The notes under the pieces: model-generated
Databases searched by the model: none
What the model was told of the DNA's origin: nothing
Seen by the model: only the letters and a program-made list of their open reading frames with translations
Shown: in pieces, positions 29,420 through 39,171 of the stretch
Layout of the letters: each line of letters starts with the position of its first letter
Position numbering within the stretch: the stretch's first letter is position 1
NCBI GenBank assembly: GCA_009777835.1
Contig: WRKZ01000002.1
Span: forward strand, 1-64,000
Source of the DNA: Oscillospiraceae bacterium
GTDB taxonomy: Bacteria > Bacillota > Clostridia > Oscillospirales > Ruminococcaceae
Length of the DNA: 64,000 nucleotides
Direction: 5' to 3'
Translations under genes and position numbers: made by a program

Positions 29420-30559
29420 ATGAAATTTTCAGTTGAAAAAACCCCTTTATACGAAGCTGTTTCAGCAGCATCAAAAGCCTGCTCACAGAAATCAGCTCTT
29501 AATATTCTCGACGGAATATTAATGAGTCTTGAAGACAACACACTCACTATTACAGGATATGATTTAGAAATAGCCATAAAAATCTCAATTTCCGTTGAAG
29601 GTCATGAAAACGGAAAAGTCGTTACCGACCCTCGATTATTTTCCGAGATGGTCAAGAAAATGCCGGGAGAAATTATTGATTTTACACTCTCTGATAATAA
29701 AACTATAAAAATTACTTCCGGTAAATCTAAATTCAATATTGCTTGCAAACCCGGTGAAGAATTCCCTAATATAATCGAGGTAAAAAAAGGAAGTTCATTC
29801 AATATAAGCGAAAAAATTCTGAAAGAACTTTTTACAAGAATAGGGTTCGCTGTTTCACGAATTAATGCAGAGCTTGAAAGTGTCAAAATCGAAACAGACG
29901 GGGATTTATTATATGCAGTCGCTACCGACGGAAACAGACTCGCAGCTAAATATTATAATATTTCGGAAGTTTTGGATTCACAAGACCTACAGGAATCAGA
30001 TAATAAAATTGATTTGCTTATTCCCGAAAAAGCAGTAAGTTCACTTGTGAAAAGCCTTTCAGATGATGCCGAAAATAAAATCAACGTCTCGGTTGATACG
30101 AATCAAATCTGCATTTCAAAAGAGAATTATATACTCATTTCACGTTTGATTGAAGGGAAATTCGTTAATTATAAAAGAATTATCGATACTGTATTCCCGC
30201 GGGTATTTACCGTAAATGTTAAAGAATTAAGCCTTTCAATGGAACGTTGCTTACTCTTAATGAGCGATAAACTGAAAATCCCTGCGTTATGTTCCTTTAA
30301 AGATGGGGTTATGAACATTTCCTGCAAGACTGCCTACGGTGCAATTGATGAAGAAATCACCGTTGAAATTAAAGAGGGTGATTTTGAAGATTACAGCATC
30401 CACTTTAATCCGCGATTTATGCTGGAAGCTTTGCAAAAAACCAACTGTGAAGAAATAAAAATCAGTCTTGAAACTAACATTCGACCTTTTAAACTCACCC
30501 CTAAAGATGATAACGGCGATTTCGTGTTTATCATAGTCCCGATAAGGAGTAATAATTGA
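29420..30559 (+). CDS. dnaN: DNA polymerase III subunit beta
   Basis: Sequence and position after dnaA; ends IIVPIRSNN. Confidence 0.96.
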   Translation: MKFSVEKTPLYEAVSAASKACSQKSALNILDGILMSLEDNTLTITGYDLEIAIKISISVEGHENGKVVTDPRLFSEMVKKMPGEIIDFTLSDNKTIKITSGKSKFNIACKPGEEFPNIIEVKKGSSFNISEKILKELFTRIGFAVSRINAELESVKIETDGDLLYAVATDGNRLAAKYYNISEVLDSQDLQESDNKIDLLIPEKAVSSLVKSLSDDAENKINVSVDTNQICISKENYILISRLIEGKFVNYKRIIDTVFPRVFTVNVKELSLSMERCLLLMSDKLKIPALCSFKDGVMNISCKTAYGAIDEEITVEIKEGDFEDYSIHFNPRFMLEALQKTNCEEIKISLETNIRPFKLTPKDDNGDFVFIIVPIRSNN

Positions 30560-30810
30560 AAAAGCAATCGATAACAGAAGTTTTCATTAAACCGCCTTTT
30601 ATAAAACTGGAACAGTTTTTGAAATTATCGGGGAGTGTTTCGACCGGTGGTGAAGCTAAAAATCTAATTCAAGACGGGAAGGTCACAGTTAACGGCGAAG
30701 TATGTTTAATGCGCGGGAAAAAGCTGTTCGGCGGAGAAAAAATAAGGGTTGATTTAACCGGCGATATTCATGATTATGCCGATTTGGTGTGTGTTGTAAA
30801 TGGTTCTTAA
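30556..30810 (+). CDS. yaaA: S4-domain RNA-binding protein YaaA
   Basis: IKLEQFLKLSGSVSTGGEAKNLIQDGKVTVNGEVCLMRGKKL; between dnaN and recF. Confidence 0.92.
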   Translation: MKKQSITEVFIKPPFIKLEQFLKLSGSVSTGGEAKNLIQDGKVTVNGEVCLMRGKKLFGGEKIRVDLTGDIHDYADLVCVVNGS

Positions 30811-31936
30811 AAAAATAATTGTAGAAAACTTTCGGAATATAAAACATGCCGAGATGGAGTTCAGTCCGAACGCTAACATCTTCTTCGGGGATAATGCGCA
30901 AGGAAAGACAAATCTGCTGGAGGCTGTTTCTGTAGCATTAGGGAAAAGTTTCAGAAATGCCAGAGGAAATTCATTCACGCCTTTTAATAATCCGGAAGCT
31001 ACAACACGGATTAGGCTTTCCTATGAAAGTGAATCCGTTCCGAATAAAATAAATGAAATAGACTATCAGTCTAATCAAGAAAAGACAACCGTTAAAATCA
31101 ATGAAATTCCGTTTAAAAAAGCTAATGATTTATACGGTGAGTTTAAATATGTTGTATTTATACCCGATAATCTCAATTTAATCAAGGGTTATCCCGATGT
31201 GCGGCGTTCTTACCTTGATAATATTGCGATTATGCAGAACAAATCTTACAGGGAATTCTTGACAAAGTATAAAGACGCACTGAAACAGCGGTGTACGGCG
31301 TATATTTCAAGGATTTATGATAAAGAAATCCTGTCGGTGTGGGATGATATTCTGATTAAGCAGGGAATTAATCTCACCTACGGGAGATTGAAGTATCTGA
31401 ACCTCATTTCAAAATACACCGGCGGAATTTATAAGAAGCTTTCCGGCGGGGAACGGATTTCAATAAGCTATTTCAGTGATGTTTTCGGCAAAATATATGA
31501 ATTGGATGCTTCTAACAAAGAAAATCTCTATGGGATTTACAAGAGAAGTCTTAATGAAACCGTTTCGGAAGGTCAAAGCGGGAGAACCCCCGGCGCGCAT
31601 AGGGATGATGTGGTTTTCTTTGTCAAAACCAAACAAGATTATGAACAAAATCGTCGCGGATTTAATGCGAGGAGTTATGCTTCCCAAGGACAACTTCGCA
31701 GTATAGCAGTGTCATTAAAACTCGCCGAGGCGGGAATTATACGGAATTTCAACAGGGAAAATCCGGTGGTTTTACTGGATGAAGTATTAGGTGAGCTTGA
31801 TTCAAATCGACGCAGTTTTATAATTAAACATTTTGATGATTCACAGGTATTTATTACTTCATGTAATGTAAATGATTTCAAAAATATACCCGGATTAAAA
31901 ATGTGGAGGGTTAAAAACGGAGAGTTTGTTGAATGA
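30800..31936 (+). CDS. recF: DNA replication/repair protein RecF
   Basis: NANIFFGDNAQGKTNLLEAV, PGAHRDD, ASQGQLRSIAVSLKLAE, VVLLDEVLGELD. Confidence 0.96.
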   Translation: MVLKKIIVENFRNIKHAEMEFSPNANIFFGDNAQGKTNLLEAVSVALGKSFRNARGNSFTPFNNPEATTRIRLSYESESVPNKINEIDYQSNQEKTTVKINEIPFKKANDLYGEFKYVVFIPDNLNLIKGYPDVRRSYLDNIAIMQNKSYREFLTKYKDALKQRCTAYISRIYDKEILSVWDDILIKQGINLTYGRLKYLNLISKYTGGIYKKLSGGERISISYFSDVFGKIYELDASNKENLYGIYKRSLNETVSEGQSGRTPGAHRDDVVFFVKTKQDYEQNRRGFNARSYASQGQLRSIAVSLKLAEAGIIRNFNRENPVVLLDEVLGELDSNRRSFIIKHFDDSQVFITSCNVNDFKNIPGLKMWRVKNGEFVE

Positions 31937-32184
31937 GTCCTTCTTATCTTTATTTAGGAAATGATATCACCGTTCATACCGATAATCTTATAGGAATATT
32001 TGATATTGAGCGGGTGACTGTTAATCGTGATGTGAACGAGTATTTGCGGGTTGAGCAGAAATCGGGGAGAATTTACTACGTTTCGCTTGATTTGCCGAAA
32101 AGTTTTGCGGTCACGGATGAGCGGGTTTATATTACGAACGTTTCGGTTGCGACTTTAAAAAAGCGGAAAAATCGCATTGCTTGA
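31933..32184 (+). CDS. remB: Extracellular matrix regulator RemB-like (DUF370)
   Basis: YLGNDITVHTDNLIGIFDIE; between recF and gyrB. Confidence 0.85.
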   Translation: MSPSYLYLGNDITVHTDNLIGIFDIERVTVNRDVNEYLRVEQKSGRIYYVSLDLPKSFAVTDERVYITNVSVATLKKRKNRIA

Positions 32185-32211
32185 CAGTCAATTGAAAATA
32201 TGATATACTGT
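32183..32211 (+). promoter_or_regulatory. gyrB promoter TTGACA-N17-TATACT
   Basis: ttgacagtcaattgaaaatatgatatact. Confidence 0.65.
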
Positions 32212-32275
32212 TTAAGCAAATTAGGCAAAATTTGAGAGAATTTCAAGAATTCAAAAAAAGGAATTTGATAGAGAA

Positions 32276-34381
32276 ATGAACGAAAATATCAAAAATATTT
32301 CCGAGAATACGGAAACTACCGAGAATCAAGAGAATATCGAGCATTATGCCGATTCTGATGTAGGTGAAATTCAAGATATATCCGAACCTATGGAATATTC
32401 CCGCATGGAAGGTGATTACGGTGCGGGAAATATTGAAATTCTTGAGGGGTTGGAGGCTGTTCGTAAACGGCCTGCAATGTATATCGGAACCACCGGCCCG
32501 AAAGGACTTCATCATCTTGTAAATGAAATCGTGGATAATGCGATTGATGAAGCTTTAGCAGGTCATTGTACAGAAATCAGCGTGAAAATTCTCCCCGGGA
32601 ATGTGATTGAAATTTCCGATAACGGTAGGGGAATCCCGGTGGGAATTCACCCGAAAGAAGGTATTTCTGCCGCAACGGTGGTTTATACGATTCTTCATGC
32701 AGGGGGAAAATTCGGTGCGGGTGGCGGTTACAAAGTTTCGGGGGGACTCCACGGAGTAGGTGCATCGGTGGTGAATGCACTTTCGGAATGGCTTGAATTA
32801 GAAGTCTGTAACGGAAAAAATATTTATTATCAAAAGTTTTCTAACGGGGGAAACTATGATGAACCCCTTAAAATTATAGGTGAGACCGAAAAGACCGGAA
32901 CAAAAGTTCGGTTTAAAGCGGATAAATCTATCTTCCAGAGCGTAGAATATGATTATTCGATTGTGCGTGAACGTATGAGGGAACAAGCGTTCTTGAATGC
33001 GGGATTGATTTTTAATACCGCCGATTTGCGTAATGAATCCGAACCGAAAGAGCATAAGTTCTCATATGAGGGCGGAATAATCAGCTATATTGAATGGCTG
33101 CAGAAAAAGCGGGGCGCGGAAGTTCTGCATAAAGACGTGATTTATTTCAACGGATTAATTGATGATATAACGGTGGAAATTGCTTTCCAGTATAATAATG
33201 ATTTCAATTCTGAGACTATTCGTTCTTTCGCCAACAATATTCACACGATTGAAGGCGGAACGCATGAAATCGCTTTTCGGCGCGCAATCAGCAAAGTCGT
33301 TAATGATTTCGTGAAAAAGCACAGGGAAGAAGAAGCCAAGAAGCCCGGCAAAGTCAAAACCAAGAAAAAAGCAACGGGTGAGCCGGAACAATATCAAAAT
33401 ATATCGGGTGAAGCTATTCGTGAAGCTATTAATGCAGTAATCAGCGTGAAATTGCCCGAGACTGAGTTTGAGGGTCAGACTAAAGCTAAACTCGGCAATC
33501 CGGAAGTAGGGCCGGTGGTTTATAAAGTAGTCACCGAAAGATTAACGTATTATTTGGAAGAAAATCCCGAGACAACGGCGATTATAGTCAATAAAGCGAT
33601 TAATTCCCAGGCTGCGCGAGATGCGGCACGTAAAGCGTTGGAAGCTAAACGTAAATCTGTATCGGACGGGGTAGGACTTCCCGGTAAACTTGCCGATTGT
33701 TACGAAAAAGATGTTACTAAGACTGAAATCTACATCGTCGAAGGAGATTCGGCGGGGGGAAGCGCGAAACAAGGAAGGGACAGTGCGTTCCAGGCGATTC
33801 TTCCTTTATGGGGGAAAATGCTCAACGTAGAAAAGGCGAGGATTGACAGGGTACTCGGCAATGAAAAGCTTATTCCGGTAGTCAAGGCATTAGGGACAGG
33901 TGTAGGTGAAGAATTCAATCTGGAGAAACTCCGTTACGGGAGAATTGTTATAATGGCGGATGCCGATGTTGACGGTTCTCACATCAGAACTTTGTTGTTG
34001 ACTTTCTTTTTCCGATTTATGCGTCCGTTGGTTGAGGAAGGAAAAATATTTATAGCTCAACCGCCGTTGTTCAAGGTATATAGAGGAAAAAAATTCAAGT
34101 ATGCTTTCACCGAAGAAGAGAGGGAGACATACATTAAGGAATTAGCCGGGGAAAACAATGCTAAAGTCGATGTTCAGCGGTACAAAGGTCTCGGAGAAAT
34201 GAATGCCGACCAATTATGGGAAACCACTATGGACCCGGCAACTCGTACCATGAAACGCGTCGAAATTGATGATGCGGCAAGTGCGGATGAAATTTTCTCT
34301 ATTTTAATGGGTGACAAAGTAGAACCCAGACGTAATTTTATAGAACAGAACGCTAAACTGGTAGTTAATCTTGATGTGTGA
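32276..34381 (+). CDS. gyrB: DNA gyrase subunit B
   Basis: EGLEAVRKRPAMYIGTTGPKGLHHLVNEIVDNAIDEALAG, EGDSAGGSAKQGRD, MADADVDGSHIRTLLLTF. Confidence 0.97.
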   Translation: MNENIKNISENTETTENQENIEHYADSDVGEIQDISEPMEYSRMEGDYGAGNIEILEGLEAVRKRPAMYIGTTGPKGLHHLVNEIVDNAIDEALAGHCTEISVKILPGNVIEISDNGRGIPVGIHPKEGISAATVVYTILHAGGKFGAGGGYKVSGGLHGVGASVVNALSEWLELEVCNGKNIYYQKFSNGGNYDEPLKIIGETEKTGTKVRFKADKSIFQSVEYDYSIVRERMREQAFLNAGLIFNTADLRNESEPKEHKFSYEGGIISYIEWLQKKRGAEVLHKDVIYFNGLIDDITVEIAFQYNNDFNSETIRSFANNIHTIEGGTHEIAFRRAISKVVNDFVKKHREEEAKKPGKVKTKKKATGEPEQYQNISGEAIREAINAVISVKLPETEFEGQTKAKLGNPEVGPVVYKVVTERLTYYLEENPETTAIIVNKAINSQAARDAARKALEAKRKSVSDGVGLPGKLADCYEKDVTKTEIYIVEGDSAGGSAKQGRDSAFQAILPLWGKMLNVEKARIDRVLGNEKLIPVVKALGTGVGEEFNLEKLRYGRIVIMADADVDGSHIRTLLLTFFFRFMRPLVEEGKIFIAQPPLFKVYRGKKFKYAFTEEERETYIKELAGENNAKVDVQRYKGLGEMNADQLWETTMDPATRTMKRVEIDDAASADEIFSILMGDKVEPRRNFIEQNAKLVVNLDV

Positions 34382-34426
34382 GTGGCTTTGCCGTGAGTGT
34401 CAAAACTTTCGTTGCGGAGCAATAGA
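34380..34426 (+). repeat. Repeat family B (GGCTTTGCCGTGAG variant) directly after gyrB
   Basis: GGCTTTGCCGTGAGTGTCAAAACTTTCGTTGCGGAGCAATA, near-identical to 58620-58661 within rsmG. Confidence 0.8.
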
Positions 34427-34438
34427 AGAGGAAATTTG

Positions 34439-34819
34439 ATGAATACACCTGAACGTAATAAAAAGAAAATCACTCAAATGCAGAAACTGGGGAAGATTTA
34501 TTCTGAAAGTGATGAGGATAAATCCGAGAATAGAGTGGTTAATCAAGCTTTAGAAAATGCAACGCGTGAATACCCGCTCCCCACTGCCAGGAAGTTTGCG
34601 TGGGTAATTTGCGGCGGATTCTGGTTTTTTTGCCTGCTTGGATTCTTGTTTGGGGTGAACATTCCGGCACTTTTACCGTTTTTGTTTTTCTCATTAGCGG
34701 GGGTGTCGTTGGTTCATATTCCTATGTTTTGGGTGAAGAAAAAACTGTTCGATATAGTTGTCGCAATTATCTTTGCAATCAGCTGCGTAGGATTGTCAAT
34801 CAGTATGTTGGTGAGATAA
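34439..34819 (+). CDS. Hypothetical membrane protein
   Basis: RBS GAGGAAA before ATG 34439; TM segments. Confidence 0.65.
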   Translation: MNTPERNKKKITQMQKLGKIYSESDEDKSENRVVNQALENATREYPLPTARKFAWVICGGFWFFCLLGFLFGVNIPALLPFLFFSLAGVSLVHIPMFWVKKKLFDIVVAIIFAISCVGLSISMLVR

Positions 34820-34823
34820 GAAA

Positions 34824-34839
34824 TGTTCCACGTAGAACA
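34824..34839. promoter_or_regulatory. parS-like site TGTTCCACGTAGAACA
   Basis: One mismatch from the perfect palindrome TGTTCCACGTGGAACA. Confidence 0.75.
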
Positions 34840-34948
34840 GTCTGCCACCATCGGCGGTGAGTGAAAATTTAGATTGGATTCATTCCAATCTAAATTTAAA
34901 TAACTATACAAGACTTGACAAGACTTGCAATACAAGAAAGGCTTATTA

Positions 34949-35485
34949 ATGAAAATTAGTTACGATAACACAGTGGAGGAATCAGCAGAAGCGTTTATGT
35001 TGTTCTGGCGGGAATATCATCTGAAACGCACGATAATGCTGTCAATTGCTTTCGGAATCGGGATTTTTGTTTCGGTCATCTCAATTGTCGGCGGAAGCGG
35101 AATAACCGCCTGGATTTTATTAGGGGCGGCAAGCGGATTCCTTCTGAATCTATGGATGAAGCCGCGGCGTTCTTGTAAAAAGTTGGTCGAAGTTCTCGAA
35201 ACTATGGCAAGTGAGGTTTATACCGCAACATTCGCGTCTGATTTGATTGAGGTTGAAACAATCATTCAAATGAAAGAATCTGAAAATCCGGAAAATTCCG
35301 GTACAAACGAAATCACCGATAAATCACAGATTAAGTTGAGTACAGAGGAATTATGTTCGAGAGAAACACAGGAATTGTTTGTGCTTTATGTGAACCGTTC
35401 ATTGGTGTATGCTTTTCCGAAGCGGTGTATGGATAATGAGGAAATCACCGGGCTTCGTACTTATTTTGAAGAAAAAAGAATCTGA
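34949..35485 (+). CDS. YcxB-like membrane protein
   Basis: Two TMs near the N-terminus plus C-terminal YcxB-like region (LFVLYVNRSLVYAFPKRCMDNEEITGLRTYF). Confidence 0.6.
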   Translation: MKISYDNTVEESAEAFMLFWREYHLKRTIMLSIAFGIGIFVSVISIVGGSGITAWILLGAASGFLLNLWMKPRRSCKKLVEVLETMASEVYTATFASDLIEVETIIQMKESENPENSGTNEITDKSQIKLSTEELCSRETQELFVLYVNRSLVYAFPKRCMDNEEITGLRTYFEEKRI

Positions 35486-35506
35486 AAATTTTGAAAGGAA
35501 ACTACT

Positions 35507-36793
35507 ATGCTTGACATTAAATTCGTAAGGGAAAATCCCGATATTGTGAGGGAGAATATAAAAAAGAAATTCCAAGAGTATAAATTGCCGCTTGTTGATG
35601 GAGTCATACGTTTAGATGTCTTTTATCGGGAAAAGCTTGCCGAGTTAGAAGACAGTCGCGCTGAAATGAACAAGATTTCAAAACAAATCGGCGCATTGAT
35701 GTCACAAGGAAAAAAAGAAGAAGCAGAAGAAGCAAAGTCCGTTGTTTCGGGATTGAAGAAAGCTATTCCCGAAATCGAAAAAAAGGTAGAGGAATCTAAA
35801 TCGGCTATTCGTGAGATTATGTTGCAGATTCCGCAGATTATTGCCGATGATGTACCGCAGGGAAAAGACGATTCTGAAAATGTCGAGGTTGAACGATTCG
35901 GAGAGCCGTCTGTACCTGAATTTGAAGTGCCGTATCATATCGAAATTATGGAACGCCTGAACGGGGTTGAATTAGAACCTGCGAGGAAAACTTCCGGTGC
36001 GGGATTCTATTATCTTAAAGGTGATATTGCACGGTTACATTCGGCTATTCTCTCCTATGCCCGTGATTTTATGATTGAAAAAGGTTTCGTTTATTATATT
36101 CCGCCGTTTATGATTCGCAGTGAAGTCGTTACCGGGGTCATGAGTTTTGCTGAAATGGAAGGAATGATGTACAAAATCGAGGGTGAGGATTTGTACTTAA
36201 TCGGTACGAGCGAACATTCAATGATTGGTAAGTTTATTAACGAAATCATTCCCGAAAGTGAGTTACCGCAGGCATTAACGAGTTATTCTCCGTGTTTCCG
36301 CAAAGAAGTCGGTGCGCACGGAATAGAAGAGCGGGGCGTATATCGAATCCACCAGTTCGAAAAACAAGAAATGGTGGTCATTTGCCGTCCGGAAGAAAGT
36401 GCGGAATGGTTCGAGAAAATGTGGAAATATACGGTTGAGTTTTTCCGCAGCCTTGATATTCCCGTTCGTGCGTTGGAATGTTGCAGCGGTGATTTAGCCG
36501 ACCTGAAAGTCAAGAGTATTGATGTCGAAGCTTGGTCGCCCCGTCAAGAAAAGTATTTTGAAGTGGGGAGCTGTTCTAATTTAGGTGATGCACAGTCCCG
36601 CAGGTTGGGAATAAGGGTGAAAAATACAGACGGAGATAAATTCTCTCCGCATACGTTGAATAATACAGTCGCCGCCCCACCGAGAATGTTGATTGCTTTT
36701 CTTGAAAACAACCTTGAAAGCAACGGCAGCGTAAGGATTCCCGAAGCGTTGCGCGGATATATCGGAGGGAAGAATAAACTGGAGGTTTGCTGA
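35507..36793 (+). CDS. serS: Serine--tRNA ligase
   Basis: MLDIKFVRENPDIVRENIKKK, ARLHSAILSYARDFM, CFRKEVGAHG, RIHQFEKQEMV. Confidence 0.97.
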   Translation: MLDIKFVRENPDIVRENIKKKFQEYKLPLVDGVIRLDVFYREKLAELEDSRAEMNKISKQIGALMSQGKKEEAEEAKSVVSGLKKAIPEIEKKVEESKSAIREIMLQIPQIIADDVPQGKDDSENVEVERFGEPSVPEFEVPYHIEIMERLNGVELEPARKTSGAGFYYLKGDIARLHSAILSYARDFMIEKGFVYYIPPFMIRSEVVTGVMSFAEMEGMMYKIEGEDLYLIGTSEHSMIGKFINEIIPESELPQALTSYSPCFRKEVGAHGIEERGVYRIHQFEKQEMVVICRPEESAEWFEKMWKYTVEFFRSLDIPVRALECCSGDLADLKVKSIDVEAWSPRQEKYFEVGSCSNLGDAQSRRLGIRVKNTDGDKFSPHTLNNTVAAPPRMLIAFLENNLESNGSVRIPEALRGYIGGKNKLEVC

Positions 36794-36794
36794 T

Positions 36795-37583
36795 ATGTCT
36801 GTATATACAGTGCTTAAAATAACCAATCTCCGAAAAAAATATAAGAAATTCGAGGTGTTGAAAGGTCTTAACATGAACCTTGAAAAGGGTTCGGTTTACG
36901 GATTCCTCGGTAAAAACGGATGCGGAAAAACCACCACCATGAACATCATCTGCAATATAGTCGCTAAAGACGAAGGGAAGATTGAATTTGAATCATCTTC
37001 TCCGAAAATCGGGTATTTGACCGAGTCTCCGGCATTATATGGATTTATGAACGGGTACGAATATCTTCGATATATTGCCGCTTGTGCGGGATACTCCGGT
37101 GATGCGGAAGCAAGGGTAAAGCAGGTTCTTGAAATCGTAGGAATGACAAGTGGGGCGTTTCGCCGAATAAAAGGTTATTCACGCGGAATGAATCAGCGGT
37201 TGGGAATAGCTGCCGCTATATTCGATAATCCCGAACTCCTCATTTTAGATGAACCGACTTCTGCATTAGACCCGGAAGGCAGGGCGGAAGTCATGGAAAT
37301 AATCCGCAGTTTGAAGGAATCCGGGGTGACGATTATCCTGTGTACTCATATTATAAACGATGTTGAACGGGTCGCAACTCAAATCGGGATTATGAAAGAC
37401 GGGATGATTGTGGAAGAGGGTTCAATTTCCGATATTATGGCGAAAGCACAGAGTGAATCAGCTTCTAAAGGAGAATCCGACACACTCACATGTGAGAATT
37501 GCGGGCATTTCATCAAGACCGAACGTAAAATCACGCTCGAAGATGTTTATTTCAGCGTAACAGGATTGAGAGGGCGCGCATAG
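36795..37583 (+). CDS. ABC transporter ATP-binding protein
   Basis: GFLGKNGCGKTTTMNII, YSRGMNQRLGIAAAI, LLILDEPTSALDP. Confidence 0.95.
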   Translation: MSVYTVLKITNLRKKYKKFEVLKGLNMNLEKGSVYGFLGKNGCGKTTTMNIICNIVAKDEGKIEFESSSPKIGYLTESPALYGFMNGYEYLRYIAACAGYSGDAEARVKQVLEIVGMTSGAFRRIKGYSRGMNQRLGIAAAIFDNPELLILDEPTSALDPEGRAEVMEIIRSLKESGVTIILCTHIINDVERVATQIGIMKDGMIVEEGSISDIMAKAQSESASKGESDTLTCENCGHFIKTERKITLEDVYFSVTGLRGRA

Positions 37584-37589
37584 ATGAAC
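37568..37589 (+). repeat. 22-bp direct repeat GAGAGGGCGCGCATAGATGAAC, copy 1
   Basis: Identical to 38093-38114; flanks hicAB. Confidence 0.97.
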
Positions 37590-37841
37590 AAAAAGAAGCT
37601 TCTTCTACGTATTATGGTTAATAAGAAGAATGTGAAATTTAATGATTTTGTATCGCTCGTTGAATCTTTTGGTTTTGTTCTTGACAGAATTGAAGGAAGC
37701 CATCGAATATATATTCATCCGGGAGCTTCTAAAATTTTGAATCTACAAAATGATAACGGAGAGGCAAAGCCGTATCAGATTAAACAGTTTCTTGAATTTG
37801 TAGAAAAATATAATTTGAAATATAATTTAAAGATGAATTGA
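37584..37841 (+). CDS. hicA: HicA-type mRNA interferase toxin
   Basis: LVESFGFVLDRIEGSHRIYIHP...EAKPYQIKQFLEFVEKYNL; next to HicB-like gene. Confidence 0.8.
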   Translation: MNKKKLLLRIMVNKKNVKFNDFVSLVESFGFVLDRIEGSHRIYIHPGASKILNLQNDNGEAKPYQIKQFLEFVEKYNLKYNLKMN

Positions 37842-37856
37842 AAGTGGGGTTGTGTT

Positions 37857-38078
37857 ATGGTTCATTATCATATCAATGTTTTTTACAGTACGGAGGACGG
37901 GGGGTTCATTGCTGACATTCCCGATTTGGAGGGTTGCAGTGCTTTTGGAGAAACTCCGGAAAAAGCAATGAAAGAAGTAATGATTGCACAAAAAATTTGG
38001 TTGGAAACAGCAAAAGAAAAGAAATATGAAATCCCCGAAGCTAAATATCGACCGGTAATTTATCAGGCAGTCGTGTAG
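37857..38078 (+). CDS. hicB: HicB-type antitoxin
   Basis: INVFYSTEDGGFIADIPDLEGCSAFGETPEKAMKEVMIAQKIWLE. Confidence 0.85.
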   Translation: MVHYHINVFYSTEDGGFIADIPDLEGCSAFGETPEKAMKEVMIAQKIWLETAKEKKYEIPEAKYRPVIYQAVV

Positions 38079-38092
38079 AACTAAAGAAACAA

Positions 38093-38114
38093 GAGAGGGC
38101 GCGCATAGATGAAC
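38093..38114 (+). repeat. 22-bp direct repeat GAGAGGGCGCGCATAGATGAAC, copy 2
   Basis: Identical to 37568-37589. Confidence 0.97.
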
Positions 38115-38909
38115 CAAATCACATCAGGTTTAAAGAAAGAATTACTGTACTTCTGGCGGAGTTTTCGTTTGATGGGAATGTTGATTCTGTTTTTCGGGAA
38201 CGTCTTGTTTAATGTCGCAATGGCGGGAATTATGATTTCCATGAACGATTCACTGGCTGAAAGCGGGATTCAAGGAACCGAAAGCCTTTCCGTCATGGCA
38301 GGAATGTTTTCGCTTGACTATATTTACTTTTCCGCGCTTGTTCCGATTGTTGTAATCGTGTTGATACTGCTTACCGGGGCAGCAGGTGGGGAACAGAAAA
38401 AACGTTCGATTATTATTCCGCAGATTGCGGGGTTGAGTCCGGTGGGATACGTTCTGCCGAAGTTTTTACTCTATCCCCCCATGATTTTCGTACTCACGAT
38501 TATAGCGGCGTTTGCGGCGAATTCCGGTTGCCATGCAATTCTTGCGGAATCGTATTCATTCGGGACGGTTCTGCTGACCGGTTCGTTAGTCGGGGTTTAT
38601 GCGGTTTTCCTGGTTAGTATGTACCTGTTTTTGGGAATAAGCCTGACTCAACCGGGATTATCGGTGATTTACGTCTTTGTGGCGGATATGTTCTTCAGTT
38701 CAATGCTTATTATTGTTTTTGACGTTGACAGATTCACCCCGTGGAATCTTACCGGTTTCGCGAATGATGCACTCTTCGGGCAGGTTGACACAGCGGGAAT
38801 AGCCGTCACGGTTGCCGTTACACTGGTTTTCAGCGTGATTTTCATGCTGCTCACCCTGTTTTCAATTGTAGCAAAGAGAATGGATAACAGTTATGATGAG
38901 GTTTATTAG
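38109..38909 (+). CDS. ABC-2-type transporter permease
   Basis: Six TM segments; follows the ABC ATPase. Confidence 0.8.
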   Translation: MNQITSGLKKELLYFWRSFRLMGMLILFFGNVLFNVAMAGIMISMNDSLAESGIQGTESLSVMAGMFSLDYIYFSALVPIVVIVLILLTGAAGGEQKKRSIIIPQIAGLSPVGYVLPKFLLYPPMIFVLTIIAAFAANSGCHAILAESYSFGTVLLTGSLVGVYAVFLVSMYLFLGISLTQPGLSVIYVFVADMFFSSMLIIVFDVDRFTPWNLTGFANDALFGQVDTAGIAVTVAVTLVFSVIFMLLTLFSIVAKRMDNSYDEVY

Positions 38910-39171
38910 ATTTGTAGTATTGATGTTGGTGTTCTTGCTGTTTTTTGTGGCGATTATAACCGCGATTGTTCTGCTGTCATCGGGATTGTTGGCGATTCCC
39001 GTGTCGCTTGTAGTGATTTCGGGAATTTTCACCGGGGTAGCATCCGACCTTTCGCCGATTGCAATGCTGTTTGCGGGGATTTCCTTTATTTCAGCGGGAC
39101 TGGCTGTTTCCCTCGGAATAGTGTCCCTGTTCCCGAAACAAGTTAATATTCTGAGAAAGTATAAACGATGA
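38893..39171 (+). CDS. Small membrane protein
   Basis: Overlaps neighbours in operon; three TM segments. Confidence 0.65.
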   Translation: MMRFIRFVVLMLVFLLFFVAIITAIVLLSSGLLAIPVSLVVISGIFTGVASDLSPIAMLFAGISFISAGLAVSLGIVSLFPKQVNILRKYKR

